Shown: positions 11,886 through 25,136, numbered from the stretch's first letter. The stretch is 64,000 nucleotides of DNA from Strongylocentrotus droebachiensis (GCA_035222895.1 JAVYIG010009944.1:1-64000); one strand, 5' to 3'. Notes: generated by a model not told the origin, from the sequence alone. Translations and numbers: made by a program.

Positions 11886-12545
11886 GGTTGCATGGGATCT
11901 TAATCCTGTTTTTCTACATACATCAATGCCCCCATTTAAGCATACTTTGAATCTGGTCACGCTTCGAAAAGTTTGTAGCCTAGCAATTTGTTTCTGTTGA
12001 TGATCAAATAAAGAAAGCACCCTTTATCGATCAGGGAGAGTGTGAACAAAAGCACACAGTAGGAACCATGCAATTTAAATATCAAGGGATGGGTTAGAGT
12101 TTGCTTCCAAACATTGAAATGAAAGGGCTATTGACCTTTCATTTCATTTAAGAAATAACCTCTCTCTTTATCTTAGAGACACTTTATCTTGAGAGTCAAA
12201 TAAACTCGAGAGCATCCTGGGGCTCCGCCCCGGAACCCCCGACAGGAGCTCTGCCAGGCCCCTAAAGCTGTGCCATATTGTACGGATCTATTGGAAAGCA
12301 AAATAAGCTCAATAAATTATTCGTATATATACATACATATATATATATATAGATATATATATAGTTCTCCTATGCAAACTTTCCCCTGTGAAATGCATGA
12401 TAAATTCGTTTTCGAGGGTTGGCAATGAAAATAGATAAACAGTAGAAACAGACAATGAATAAAGAAATAAACAGCTTGTTCGATTTGTTTTCAAGCATTA
12501 TCTTCAAAAACCCGGACAGCTTAAACTGTATTATCCTTAAAAACA
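11886..12545 (+). repeat. Dispersed repeat X, copy 1
   Basis: From GGATCTTAATCCTGTTTTTC through ATCAATGCCCCCATTTAAGC, CATACTTTGAATCTGGTC, GAGCATCCTGGGGCTCCGCC and CTCCTATGCAAACTTTC to AAACAGCTTG, this block matches the repeated units at 42990-43950 and 43785-44250 in the same order. It looks like the internal sequence of the DNA transposon described at 42144-44370, here without its left end. Confidence 0.8.
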
Positions 12546-12576
<31 letters not shown>

Positions 12577-12710
12577 GGTGGCTTCTCATATAGCGCACAT
12601 GTCCGTCACGTTGTGACGCTCGTGGCGCTGCCCCGATTATTACCCTAGCTTTAGCAAGGCAGCCACTGCGGCGCTCAGGCATTTCAAGGAATTAATTAAT
12701 AACTCTTACA
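12545..12710 (-). mobile_element. Headless SINE 3' part with (ATT)n tail
   Basis: Read on the minus strand, the copy ends in CCATTATTATTATTATTATT (12550-12580 on +). It shares a region containing TATAGCGCA, AATTATTACCC(T/C)AG, GCAGCC, GCGC and CATTTCAAG with the complete SINE at 57618-57905. The tRNA-like head is missing. Confidence 0.7.
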
Positions 12711-12819
12711 TTGATATGTAACTAGTCAAGTTTGGCCCCATTTAAGTTTACTATAAAGAACCAATTCCGACATTCAAAAGTGATTTTCGGTGACTGATTT
12801 GTCAGATGTGATCATTCAC

Positions 12820-12955
12820 AAAGGAAAGGCCAGCACACAAACAAATTACAGTTCTTCTCTCAGCTCTCTTTATGTTCATGTGACCTTTGTAAAAGTTCGT
12901 TCCCGATTTTGGCGCATGCGGAGTGTGCAATTACGAACTCGCTTATTGATAACAG
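12820..12955 (+). mobile_element. Solo right terminus of the TIR transposon also seen at 44370
   Basis: ACAAACAAATTACAGTTC, CTTTATGTTCATGTGACC, TTTTGGCGCATGCG and AATTACGAACTCGCTTATT match 44255-44370 base for base over most of their length. This is one end of the element whose paired termini bound 42144-44370. Another short remnant of the same end lies at 13505-13575. Confidence 0.8.
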
Positions 12956-13175
12956 AACATCATAATCAGATTATCCGACCCCGAAAACCCCATGAATTCA
13001 TCAATTTTTATCATACTGGTCCTTTTCCTTTTGAAACTACGCTTGACCTTTATAACTATCAGATGGCGGCCATTTTGGATTTGACCAATATGACCAGTAT
13101 GGCAGCCCCCTAGGAGAGCTCAAATCGATGAAAGAACATCATGATCAGTTTCTCTGACCCCGAAAACCCCCCATA
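12955..13175 (-). repeat. Inverted single copy of the 175-bp repeat
   Basis: In this orientation the sequence reads ATCATAATCAGATTATCCGA, CCCCGAAAACCCCATGAATT and AGATGGCGGCCATTTTGG. It is the reverse complement of the unit repeated at 4180-4935. It directly abuts the transposon end at 12955. Confidence 0.88.
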
Positions 13176-15097
13176 AATATCCCTAACATCCCTATAATGG
13201 AATCCCCCCTCAAATGAGCAATACGACCACTACTTTGGGAGTGGGTTCCAATAAGCCAGTTTGTAAATAGCTTAGGAACGCATGACCCCCAAATATCCAC
13301 AGATCTTTTACACGATATAATCGTCCCACTTGTGCATTTTAGAATAATCACTGCCGAAGTGATGGAGGTGCTTCATGAATACATTTTGTTTTCCTCTTGA
13401 GAAGATTACTTCCACCTGTGTTTCAGATAAATGTACTGTCGGTGCATAAGATAGTACTGATTACATAACTTTCATGAGCACGATACCAGCATTCGTCTCG
13501 CTGGTTTTACTATTTGGGAACGTATGACCTTTATCTGCCCATGCGCAAATTCTTATTACGAACTCGCTTATTTGGAGTGAATTCAACTAACAAGGTTGCG
13601 ACCCCCAGTAAGAATCCTTAAAATGTAGAATTTCACTCCATGTTTTTATTAAGAGTGATGTTAGGTTCACTTCTGTTGGAGTCTAATCCTTTCTCAAAAG
13701 AATATTCAAAGCCTTACTTTGAAGTGGATCCAAGTAAAAAGAAAGCGTCCATTTTTCAGATGAGTTCTATCAAATAGATTTCCACGCTTCTGTATTTTGG
13801 AGGTTTCATCTTTAACCAGCGTAATGCATTAGGATGAGGGACACGGGGGGGGGGGGAGGGGGATGTTATGCCCTGAACCAAAAAAATAAAATACAAAATC
13901 AGACATTCTATGCAGTAGAGGAATGGGTGAAAATTATATTAAAAACTCGGCATTGATTAAGATTTATATGGGTCCTTTTGAGTATAGGAAACGTGATAAA
14001 AAGTACCCCCAAAGTGCTCACTGTTGGAAAAGTGCCCTTTAAAACTTCAAAAAAGTGCCCCTATACTAATATGATAGGAGCCCTTTTATTTTTTATAATT
14101 ATCCTTTTTCCTGTGTATTAAATGACCATTTCTCCCCTTCTTAGAAGTACCCCTTTTCAGGTGCTTGAAGTACCCTATTTACTTTGACACATGACTCCCC
14201 AATTTCATGCACTTAGTAGCTGTCAATTAAGAATGAAATAGAAAACCTTTAGTGACCTAACACTAATTTGGCTTATGGTAGGAATTTAGTCAAGTTGAGA
14301 AAGGCGAATCTATTTGCAAACAATGTTTATCTCAATATTTGTTTGATCAAACAAAGAAACAAACTACTTGATGGAAATGTGAGTTGCTATGTTATATTTT
14401 GTTGACTGACGACGTTGAATGACATAGCAACCTTTAATGACCTAAACACTGGCCTATTGTAGAAATGTATTCATTTGCAAAGATGTTGTTTTATCCCAAA
14501 TAATTACATCACAATAGCCTCACGTTCTACACTTATCCAGGCACGTGCATTTAGCAGGGATACCAATTTCATGCTCTTATTATTAACAGTCAAAACACAA
14601 TTTGTTATCATAACTTACACCATAGCATTATCATTTCATTTTCAATTACCACTCCCAAATTTAATGCACTATTTAGCTGCCGACATAGAATGAAAAAGAA
14701 ACCTTTATTGACCTAAAAACTGGCTCATTGCAACGATTTTTTAATTTGAATGGAAAATCAATTTGCAATCAGTTGTTCATTTCAATATTTTTTATTGGAA
14801 AAAGGAAGAAGAAAAAAAATCTTTGATGAAAATATCAGGTGTAATTTTTCAAAATAAGGGAAAACCCGTTTAGCGGCAACATATAATAACAACAAAATGA
14901 ATCCAGATACGATACATTCATCTCTTTTTTCCCTTCTTTTTTTAATTACTATTTTTAACCCTTTCCTCCTTTCCTTGTTTCTTCTCAATGTGTTCGTAAG
15001 TCGTAACACACATAACATTTGATCATAGTCATTTGGTATTATTTTCTTTTAACGTGTCTGGGATGATGTGTTTGAAAATGAAAAAGTTGGGGAAGAG

Positions 15098-15137
<40 letters not shown>

Positions 15138-15500
15138 GGAGAAGGAAATTTATGATTTGCAAAATGTAACATGCTTTGTTAATTTTGCATGGAATATGAA
15201 TTTATTTTATTTATTTATTTATTTATTCTCCACTCATGGGATGGATTGCCCTTGTCAGCGATAAGCTGTTTTTCAAAGGGGGGGGGGGGGGGATAAAGGC
15301 AACCAAGCAATAAATCACAAATTCTTTTTATATTTTGTAAAATATGATTTAGAAGGGCTCTCCATGATTGATGTAGGCCTACATGTAGGATGATATTTGA
15401 TGTGTGTCATGTATATATGTCGTGCTCCCCCTCCCCTCCGGCACACCTTTTTTTTTTTGATGGTTATTGCAATAAACTCCTTTATATGCCACTGACCGGT
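13176..15500. other. Intergenic repeat-derived DNA with a divergent tandem duplication
   Basis: No exon was recognised. Between about 14220 and 14790 a module with GAATGAAA(T/A)AGAAA, CCTTTA(G/T)TGACCTAA and TTTCAATATTT recurs two to three times with divergence. (GA)n at 15102-15140, (TTTA)n near 15205 and a poly-G run at 15280 are the simple repeats. Confidence 0.5.
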
Positions 15501-15839
15501 TGCTTTGTCAGTTACTCCTGCAACGTAATCCCTCTGTCGCTTGACCGTCTAGACTCCGGACGATGTTGCCATCTTTGGCAGAAATTTTGGTTGAGAAATT
15601 TGGCCCACTTTAAAACGAAAACATATCTGTCCAAAACCTCCCGCCAAAATGTAAGCAGACTGATAAATCGTCTCATCAATAAATTAATGTACCGTAAAAG
15701 GACAAAGTTATTAATTTCATTTAAAATGGACAATACGGTTTTTCGCGTTCATCAGAGAGCACAACAAGAACGCTCCTCCGCCAGTTCTTGTTGTTGATGA
15801 TGAAGTCTTCAGTAGACCCTCCGACATCGCAAGTAAGTT

Positions 15840-18310
15840 CCTCAGTTGTTTTCAATTATCCTTTTCAGAGGAAAGATGTGTGCCAGATATTCCACCGAAA
15901 TGTGACTTTCCGATCGAATGCTTGCAGTCATTTGATATTTCGACCAGTGATATCTATCGACGCATGGACTCACTTCAAGAGAATAAGGCCCCTGGCGTGG
16001 ATGGTTTGTCGCCTGTCCTGTTAAAGCGAACCGCCGCGGTGTCTTCACATATATTTCAGCGGATTCTCTCATTGTCACTGTCGGCAGGCAAAGTTCCGAG
16101 ATCATGGAAGGTAGCGAATGTCTGTCCCGTTTTTAAATCTGGTGACAGGTCAGATCCCTCAAATTATCGGCCTGTTGCGCTTACCTCAGTCGCCAGTAAG
16201 ATGATGGAATCTATTGTAGCGAGCGCAATTGAAAACCATCTCAGTGCTAACTGCCCTATCACCAGCATTCAGCATGGATTTAGAAAGCGTAAATCCTGTG
16301 TAAACCCAAGTATTACATCTTACGAACGAGTGGCTTACCTGCCTGGAGGGTCAGCGTTCATGTCCTGTCGATGTAGTCTACTTAGACTTTTCGCGTGCAT
16401 TTGACAAGATGCCCCACGACGTCTTGCTTTGTAAACTTTCAGAAATGTTCAATATTGGCGGTAACCTCTGGACATGGATGAAATCCTTTCTATGCGGACG
16501 ACGCCACCGTGTCCTATACAAAGGTTCCTTCTCTGAGTGGGCTCCTGTTCTTTCCGGGGTCCCTCAAGGGAGTGTCCTAGGTCCGCTTTTGTTTAATTTG
16601 TTCATCAACGATGTACCTAATACCTTGGAATCACCATGTGCATTGTTCGCGGACGACACAATCATATATCGACCTGTACGTGATATCACAGACTCTGCAA
16701 TATTACAACGTGATCTTGACAGGGTTTCGCACTGGTGTGTTTCCAATGGAATGAAGCTAAATGTGAACAAAACGAAAGTGATGCGAATTTCATGTTCAAG
16801 GAAAAACGTTGTCGAACCAGTTTATCTTTTGAATGGAGCTCACATCGAGTCAGTCTTACAAACCAAATATCTAGGTGTGATTATCAATACCAAGCTGTCT
16901 TGGGATGATCACGTTGATTATATTACCCGCAGAGCCAATAGATAGCTGGGATTGATCACCTCCATGTCATCAGGCTTAGCAACTTCAGCTCTTCTGGCAC
17001 TTTACAAATCGCTAGTACTACCGATACTAGAGTACGGCTTACCTGCGTGGAACCCCACCAATAGGAATCTCTGTGACAGACTTGAGAGTATTCAAAGGAG
17101 AGCAACGCGTATCATCCTGAAACAGCGCAGGCAGCAGATGCCGTATCCCGAGCGTCTGAGACTTCTGAATTGGGTCTCCCTAGAATCCCGTAGGAAATAC
17201 TTACTCATCAACTTCGTTGCAAAAGCTCTCTACAACATTGTCGAGAGCAGTGATATCTCTTCAAAAATCAAAGTCATACAAAGAAGACAAGAAGATATCA
17301 GGTTCCATCACCTGATGGCTCGTACTAAACGCTTAAGTGACTCCGCTATGTACGTGTTTCCTAGACTGTGGGATGAACTACCCCGGGACTTGCGTGTTGA
17401 CTTTGTACTTTCTAAGTTTCAGACCTGGCAACACAGGCTGAAAAGACATATCTTCTTTGATTAACTTTTTCTCTTGAAGTCTTTGTTTAATTTAATTTAC
17501 GAGAGATTAATGTAACAATTACGGTATATTTTGTAATCATTCATTCGTCTACTTCTTTATAAAATTCTTGAACCGAAACTGCTATCGTGATTTTATCATT
17601 GTTATGTCTTTAGAGTCTTTTGTCTTTCTTTTTTCTTCCATTATTTAAATACTTCTGGACATTTCAAACGCAGCTTCTTTATAAATTGTTTGCATAATAT
17701 AATATATAATATGAAGTACTGATTCTTTAATGTATTAGTTCTCCTAGTTTCCTTACTCACCTGAAGCCCACTAAGCATATGTAACTATTCACTTCCTTCA
17801 CCATGTTTTCGTAACTTTATATACCGATTAATTTGTATGATTTTAGACATTTTTGTCAGTGCGCTGACTACATGCTCACACATTTTATTCTTTGCTCAGT
17901 TTTATACTTCATGGTTTCAGTTTACCTACTACATATTTTATGCAATCGTTTTTAAGCCAGACTCAATTCCTCATGTTAATGCTCGGTATCGTGTCATGAC
18001 CTAGTGTCATCATACATATTAATTTGAATTCCTCCTTGTGCTTTGTTTTTGTTAGCTGGTTTGTTTATGAAATGTTTTACAAATACATTTTAATTACCTT
18101 CATGCTATGTTTTGCAGGTCTTCTGGGTGCACCAGTTGGTCGGGAAGAGGGACCATTACGGTCACAGTGATTTAGTTTGCTTTCCTCTTCCCCGGCAGCC
18201 AACTGATGCACTCATCATTTTATTATTATTATTAATGTTAGTTTAACTATATTTACATTGTTATATTTTGGGTGAATTGCCGAATAAATAATAAATAAAA
18301 GAAAAAATAA
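15840..18310 (+). mobile_element. Decayed non-LTR retrotransposon (CR1/Jockey-like LINE), 3' half
   Basis: The reverse-transcriptase core runs from about 15880 to 17464, followed by a long 3' untranslated region that ends in (TTATT)n, GAATAAATAATAAATAAAAG and A-rich sequence at about 18280-18320. The 5' end cannot be fixed, and no endonuclease domain was recognised upstream. A long imperfect stem in the 3' UTR pairs 18127-18150 with 18184-18211. Similar stems occur in other LINE tails of this window. The element sits in intergenic DNA on the + strand. Confidence 0.88.
15880..17464 (+). pseudogene. Reverse transcriptase of a non-LTR retrotransposon, broken
   Basis: The reading frame shows NKAPGVDGLSP (fingers), an SNYRPVALTSVASKMMESIV block, motif A DFSRAFD at 16385-16405, motif B SGVPQGSVLGPLLFN, and the catalytic FADDTII at 16646-16666. 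The thumb follows (KYLGVIINTKLSWDDHV) and then a C-terminal region with PILEYGLPAWNP and FPRLWDELPRDLR. It is disrupted by a frameshift between about 16310 and 16385 and an in-frame TAG at 16943-16945, so it cannot make an intact protein. The order of motifs fits CR1/Jockey-group LINEs; the exact clade would need a tree. In life this enzyme copies the element RNA into a nicked target. Confidence 0.92.
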
Positions 18311-18450
18311 AAATAAAAAAAAAGTGAGAAAAAAAATAATCTAGAAACAGTATCACTAAGGTCATTTCAAGATTGCGTGTGTATGTGTGCGTGTTTCAAT
18401 GTGGTTGTGTGTGCGTGTGTGTGTATGTGTGTGTGTGCGCGCGCGTGTGC

Positions 18451-18486
<36 letters not shown>

Positions 18487-18850
18487 AAACGATGCCATCC
18501 ATTATCCTGTCAAAGCAAGAGCATCCAATTAGCGTGACGCATTATTAAAATTAAATTATACATGATTGTGTTCATGCCGGAAATTGTTCATGCCAGAAGT
18601 ATATCCATGAAGGTTATGTGATGAAGTTTGATATTAAATTATCTGACAGAGCATAACGGCTGTTTAACAACAAAACAAAATCTATCTGTTCATATCAATC
18701 CCGTTTTTATATGAGCTTACCGCCTGCAGAGAAGGAAAAATGTATTATTTACCATTTACAATTGGTCGAACGTAGATATCAAGTCACATGTCTCCTGCGA
18801 TTTCAATTGATCTCCGTTGATCGGTAGCTTTAGCCTACAGTTTGAATCTT
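18311..18850. other. Spacer with (TG)n and (GA)n microsatellites
   Basis: A TG-rich run with CG interruptions at about 18378-18465 passes into (GA)n at 18466-18486. The remainder is unstructured AT-rich DNA leading up to the candidate first exon. Confidence 0.5.
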
Positions 18851-18997
18851 ACGGTTAATATTTCCCGCCTTTCTGTATTCAAGCAACTGTTTTCTCCGTT
18901 GCCAAATTTGTTCCTTTTTTTATCCGAGAAAGACGTAAGGTTATCATCGTGCTGTTGGATCATGTTTGGAGGCCCTTGAAGATTGATCTGTAAAATG
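18850..18997 (+). CDS. Candidate first exon: 5' UTR plus ATG (low confidence)
   Basis: The sequence ends ...GATCTGTAAAATG directly before GTAAGTATT, a strong splice donor, so the start codon at 18995-18997 would be the last codon of the exon. The next candidate exon at 25137-25178 begins in phase 0, which fits. The 5' end is unknown; 18850 is only an approximate limit. No promoter motif was identified. This is inferred purely from splice signals and phase, and no function is assigned. Confidence 0.35.
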
Positions 18998-20424
18998 GTA
19001 AGTATTTTATGTTTTTGTTTAAAACATATTGAAATGGCCACCATGTGCTTGATTTTATTTTATAGCCGTTTTACTTCTTGCCCGTTTTAATAAAACCATA
19101 TATATTATTCCTTTCTTGATTTAGATCATGACTTTTTTTGAAAAGATGTATTTTCATTAAAATTAAAACAAATTCGAAAGAACAAAGTTAAACAATTTAA
19201 TTTCAAGATGCTTCACAGGATTATTGCATCAATTTTTTTGTATATAAATGTCAAACTGTGAATAATAATTCATGCAACACTTGTGAAAAAATTGATTAAA
19301 CGTTTCACTTTTTGTTGTACTGCAAGGATGTGATTATGTTTTGAAAAATAATGTATAATTTGATATTCCACCTATTCCAAGTAGAACTTCAAATAAGACA
19401 AAAGATATTAGTTGCAGGTAACGACATAGGAAACAGGAAATATACTCTCCTGAATACTATTTTAGATTATGCGCAATATGCAATTTATAAATGTTACGTT
19501 TAAAAGATTGTAAATGATTTTGTTATTTACCCGCATACTTTTTCATTTTAATTCAAGTCGTTGCTAATAATATTTTTTAAAGTATGAATGTGTTAGCAAA
19601 GAAAAGCTGGAAGAATTGTTGAACATATTTCAATTTTTAGCCAATGTTATTTTTATTCAATTATTGAGTAATTAATGTAAATATGTATTGAAGTTATGGA
19701 AATAAAAACCTCGCTTGAGGAAAAGAGAAAAACAAAACATGATACATTTCGAAATAATAGAATGTAATTATAGTGTAGATTAAACAATAAAAAGATAAAA
19801 CATTAAACATATCATAAATGACTTAAACAGAGAGTCATGATATAGGAAGCAATGTTCGTGTGATGAAAAGGAGAGTGACTCATGACTAAATGAATAATAG
19901 CTGTGTGGTTCAAATTTAAAGAAATATAATTGTACATGAGACTTGAGCCAAAGAGAGCAACAGCTTGAGTTACACTGGAGTCTTCGTAGTGAACATTCGA
20001 TAAAGATTTTATTATGTGCTAGCTACGAACTGGTGTATTGGGCAGATTCCATGCTCTTTTTAGTTCAACGTCCATATTTGATCAAACTCAGGCCTAAAAG
20101 AATAAAGAAGAATAAGGATGAAGAAAGTAGAAAAAATGATAAGAAGAAAACAAACAGAAGAAAAGAAGACAATTTAAAGGAACAAAAGAGAAAGTATAGA
20201 TTTTCGCGGCCAATTTTGCAACTTTAATTTCCCAATCCATTCAATCGAAAATTGATTTGTTCCAGTCTTGCTATTCGAAAGTACAAATTCATGATCAGTT
20301 CTGTGCATTTAAATTCACGTTTGATTCAATCAAATTAACATGTTTCTCTTTCAAATTCATAGGTTTTTAACATGTTTCTTTAGTATTTCTCACTGTTCCT
20401 TCCTTATCCTTTCTTCTTTCTCTT

Positions 20425-20490
20425 GCGCTTAGGAACATTGTATGAAGCGCATTATAAATGTAATGTATTTATTATTATTATTATTTACGC
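20425..20490 (+). mobile_element. SINE 3' tail fragment
   Basis: GAAGCGCATTATAAATGTAA followed by (TTA)n resembles the common 3' end GCGCTATATAAAT plus (ATT)n of deuterostome SINEs. A fuller version lies at 26355-26462. Only the tail is preserved. Confidence 0.55.
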
Positions 20491-22195
20491 TTTTCGTCAA
20501 GCGTACATACATTTTAGAATGACGTGATCACGTAATCCTGTCATTCCTACATTCAAAATCAATTTGAGCATTCGACTTATAATTTCGTTCATTACAATTA
20601 TTTCAGTTTCTTCGGTGAATTTGAATGAATCTTGCACGGCACATGTGCAAGACGGGGCAAACCCATTAAAAAAAAATAATTAAAGACATTTTTAGGCGGA
20701 CTAGTTTGAAAGTATGGAGCTTTCAAATTGTAGAAAAATTTTGGACATTACTTTTTGATGGAACCTCATTTTACTATGTGTGAGGTGTCATATGAAAGAA
20801 TATAAGTTTCGTACAAGATGATATAATATTGAGTAGGTTCGGGGATGATTTGCATAATAATTTTTACCCAAAAATGTAAATTTGTATAAATTTACCAAAC
20901 ATGTGAATCGCCCCCAAATACCTATTTGTCCATACATATTTATTTAATTATGATGACTACTGACTTAAAACTTTCTGAAAACCTTGCATATCATATCCAA
21001 CTTCATTGCTTTTGTGTAAAAAAAAGTTATAGCGCTCTAAATTTTTCCCTTTGATATGAGCTAAAATGGACATTTTGTTTGCTAAGGGCCGTCTGCTCCT
21101 TAGCATTTGTAAAATAGATGAAAATATAATATATCGCGAGTAGACGCTATCTTTAAGCAGATGACTATTTTGTTGGGAAGAATGATGGCAGGTGATGTAA
21201 GTTTTTTCATATTTTAATGATCTATCTCTCTTAATTCCTGTTGATATGGCGATAATTTCGATAGCAACCGATGAATGTGTTCTCTGAAACCAAATCAGGC
21301 CATCGGTCAAATAATAAATATAATATTACAAGTGACAGACATGATTTGCTTTCTGAAACATGGGCATAGTGTATACCTCCCCCCCCCCCCCTTACTAACA
21401 CCAAGAGAAATTTCGGGATGGGGGCAATATGTTGTGTAGGGCATGGTGTGGGTTAAAAAATGATGCAGGTTATCGGTTGAGGGATACATAAATAAGATAT
21501 GGATCCAGGTGATAGTCATGATTTTTAGTCTGAAACATGAAAACAATGGATGGTGAAGTTCAGAACTTGCACCCCATCCCCTTCTGAGACCACCTCTCCC
21601 CCTTTCTCTATCTCATTTTTCTTTCTTTCTCTCTCTCTCTTGCTCTATCTCTCTCTCATCAAGAACAAAATTTCGTGGAAAGCGATATTTATATAGTACA
21701 TTCATTGCAATCCAGAAATAGTCTTTTTCCCACGGAATCTTCTCAATACTTGTCCAAACGCCATGGAAACATGTTTGTCAATGCATTTCCCTTTTCCTCC
21801 CCCTACCTCGAAAATAGGCGTAAATTATTTGTTTTGTATGATACATTATTGAACCAGCCATGTGTAAGACAATAAAAGACCTGGATTAAAATGATAGACT
21901 AGTATCCACATAGACCCATATCAGTAAGATGCAGTGGGCTTGGGGTTCAGCTCCTCTGATTATTTTGAACGCATCGATATTTGGGCAACCGTCACCTCAT
22001 ATCCAGGCACCAAGTTGTCACAATAACAGTAATATATCCGAGAATGCGGCTAAGTGCTTGAATACATCTTTTATGATGTATTTTGTAATGACGAAATGAC
22101 ATTTTTACCACATTACGTCAAAAACTTGGAATTTCAACATAATAGTCAGGTGGCATAGCGTCAAATTTATCGATTATCGTTACTTGCCGGATAAA

Positions 22196-22455
22196 AGCAC
22201 CATTTTTGGTACAGGGCTTCCTTAGGACTTACTAAACGATATTAGGCTAGGAGCCCTCGGCAAAAAAAAATCAATTTATGGGTGTGGGGGCGGGGGCGTC
22301 TTTTTGGAGCCCCAAATAATTTTATAACATTGATTTGTTGTTGTACAAATGCCATTTTTGGTACAGGGCTTTCTTAGGACCTACTAAACGATATTAGGGT
22401 GGGAGCCCCCGGCAAAAATATTATATAAGGGCGTGGGGCGGGGGCGTGGCCTCGA
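22196..22455 (+). repeat. 153-bp tandem duplication
   Basis: GCCATTTTTGGTACAGGGCT-type sequence, followed by TACTAAACGATATTAGG and GGGAGCCCCCGGCAAAAAT-type sequence, occurs at about 22199 and 22350. Both copies end in a GGGCG-rich segment. Confidence 0.9.
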
Positions 22456-23639
22456 ACCCCCCACATAACTTAGCTTGAAGGAAAAAAAATCGTTCCCAGG
22501 GCCCTGTATAATGTGTATACATGCGTATGTGTACGTGTGTGTATACACGGCGTGTATACATGAGTGCGGGTGTGCGTGCGCGCACGCGTGCGTGTGTGTG
22601 TGTGTGTGTGTATGCGTGTGCAAGAAAGAGAGACTAGAAAAACAAGTAAATCAGTATTACGAAGCTCTCATCTCAAGATGGTGTATAAGTGTGTTTCGGT
22701 GGGGACGTGCGTGTGCGTGTACGAGAGAAGAAAACGACAGAGGGGAACCGAGATATAGAGAGAGAGAGAGAGAGAGAGAGAGGCGGTGAAAATATCGTTC
22801 AAGACAAATATCTTAGTCGTCATAGTTTTCGTCATCATCATCATCCTCATCTACATTGTCTATATCACCATCATCAAAATATGTATTTTAAATTACCTAT
22901 CCGTTTCTGCTTAATAAATGTGTTAATATATTTCATGAGTTTTGTCTGGGGCTATCGCATTATCAAGCAATCTGCTTACAATGACAGTCCTAAAATAAAA
23001 TAAAATACAAATCATGTAAAATTATTTATAACATAAAATGAAGAAGACTATAAAGGAGAAGTAAGGTATGTTCAAAGTCATATACTACTTGGGACTTGAT
23101 TACACAGACAGATGACAGATTAAACAGATTAAATGACGGATTAAATTAAACTTAGCCATTAGCCTGATACTATTAACTTCTCACTATTATATGATATTTC
23201 ATATTTCACTTTGAATTCACTATATAATATGTTAATTTTCATAAACCTTGCCTAAAACAAACACGAACACATTAACCCACTTTAATAAGACCGTGCTTCA
23301 TGATTTGATTTAAAACTTTTCACTCTGGTTTCACTTAAATATACACACATATAACTTTTCATATACCTTGCCTAAAAGCAAACACGACTAAGTATAAAAA
23401 AACATCAACTTCCCAAGAGCTTCTTTCGTTATTTGATTTAAAACACTCGTGAATCAACATGGAAATGGCCTGAGCATGACCACACTATATTTTCAATATT
23501 TGCGGAACGTGTCTTTTAAAGTGTTTGCACAATCGTTGAAATCAATTGATAGAGTATGGTCACTTCTCGATCATTTTGATTCACGCTTTTTTCATGTATT
23601 GCCGATGATTTGATTAAGTTAACGATCCTTGCCTTTGTT

Positions 23640-23900
23640 TACTACGTGCGTGACAACCCGGTTGACCGTGGCCTTTGAACAAGGCCACAATCATGTCTGA
23701 TAGACGCCGAGCGACTAAAAAGAGACTAATCGCGAAAGCCCGAGTGAACGACAGAGCGAGAATCACATGTGGCGGTCGCGCGTTCACCCCGGGTATCAAG
23801 ACTCATCTCAGCCGCTTAGCCAGAGTCACGAGGCCTTGTCAAAAGGCTACGTTGACCGTGGAATATCCGTTGGGGAGGGGTCACGTGACACTTGGCAAAA
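23640..23900 (+). other. GC-richer island with an 80-residue basic open frame, identity unknown
   Basis: An ATG at 23693 opens a frame reading MSDRRRATKKRLIAKARV and then RARITCGGRAFTPGIKTH. It runs into an (AT)n repeat and stops at 23941. Base composition differs from the flanks. GGCCTTTGAACAAGGCC and GGCCTTGTCAAAAGGC are short palindromes here, and GTTGACCGTGG occurs twice. No domain is recognised, and the repeated short motifs suggest a mobile-element remnant as much as a gene. Confidence 0.25.
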
Positions 23901-25136
23901 TGCAATCCGCATATATATATATATATACATACATGTACTAGTAAGTGATTAAATGCATGATATTTGCTCCCGTGTACCTTCAGAGAATTAGGGTGGGGAG
24001 GGGGGGGGGGGGGAGGGGTGAGGCATCTAACCCCCTCTCCTCTGCCATATCCTCTACCATAAATGCATGTCTCCACATGAAGCCCCATCTTCCGTGACCG
24101 GGGGGGGGGGGAGTGGGAGGGGGGGCGGCGTTCAGATTCCTTGAAGCTGCACGACTGCGCATAAAGAAAAGCTCAATGCAATGGACATTTATAATTAAGA
24201 TATCAGTCTGATGGGCTACCTTTTTGAAAATCAACCAATGAACCTGCAATTTGAAATGTCTCTTATTGATTTGTAAATTATCATGATGCTGTCAGGATCA
24301 TTTACCGCGACCAACGGAAGCATATTTGCTATTTATTTCTGCTGAAACGAAAGAAGCCACTGGACCACATCCGTTTCTTTTCTTTTAATATATAGTGTAG
24401 CCTGTGTATGGTAAGAGAAACTTTTATGTTATATGGGTATTGGTTCGTGCATATTGTTGCTATGTAGTGCAACATTACACAAAAATAAAACCACTCTAAT
24501 GAAATTTGTGAAAATTGTTGTTTATCATATGTTTATTATCGACCAGAACGTCACAAGATAGGAAGATCTGGCTTGAGGTCATGAAGCAGAAGCCATCACA
24601 CATCTCCCATATGGTGCGGATGGCTTAGTTTAGTTCAGTTCAGTATTATCGCTTTGTTGCTATGTAGTGCAACATTAAAAGCTTATTAATTTTGTTAATG
24701 CTCTTGTCCCTTGTTTAGAATGAAAGTATACAAATTGTTTTTATTTATGCATTCATTATTTTTGCCTGAGACAACTCATGTACTTGAATATGCCTGCACC
24801 AATATGATATTTCATATTAAGGCCAAGCAACAAAAGTAACGAGTTTCTCGTCTGGATTTTTAAAAAAGGAGGGAGCAGCGCTTTACTAATTACTATTTTT
24901 CAATTTTTTGTCGCCATGCTAATGGCTGGCCAAGGTATATTTATTCACAGTTATTTTGCTAAATGATTTGTATCATTTTTTGTCCATTTTACAAATTCAG
25001 AAACCGTGAAAAATGTACATGTGTACAGCTTGAATGAGCTTTAGAAGCTATTTATACAAAATGTGCATCACAGCCTTTCTGTTTATTTTTAATTTATTTC
25101 TTTTTTTTCTGAATAGTAAATAATTTTTTTTTTAAG

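Larger units (their letters stand above)
18998..25136 (+). other. Putative 6.1-kb intron or spacer with repeats
   Basis: The stretch contains a SINE tail at 20425-20490, a 153-bp tandem duplication at 22196-22455, a (TG)n/(GA)n region at 22515-22785, a GC-richer island at 23640-23900, and poly-G runs at 24000 and 24100. A diverged tandem pair of about 110-125 bp lies near 23220-23450 (CTTGCCTAAAA, AAACACGA, ATTTGATTTAAAAC). No other exon is convincing. Confidence 0.45.

Noticed and set aside
22384..22789. His/Thr-rich and Cys/Val-rich frames
   Set aside because: They arise from the (TG)n/(CA)n microsatellite in three frames.
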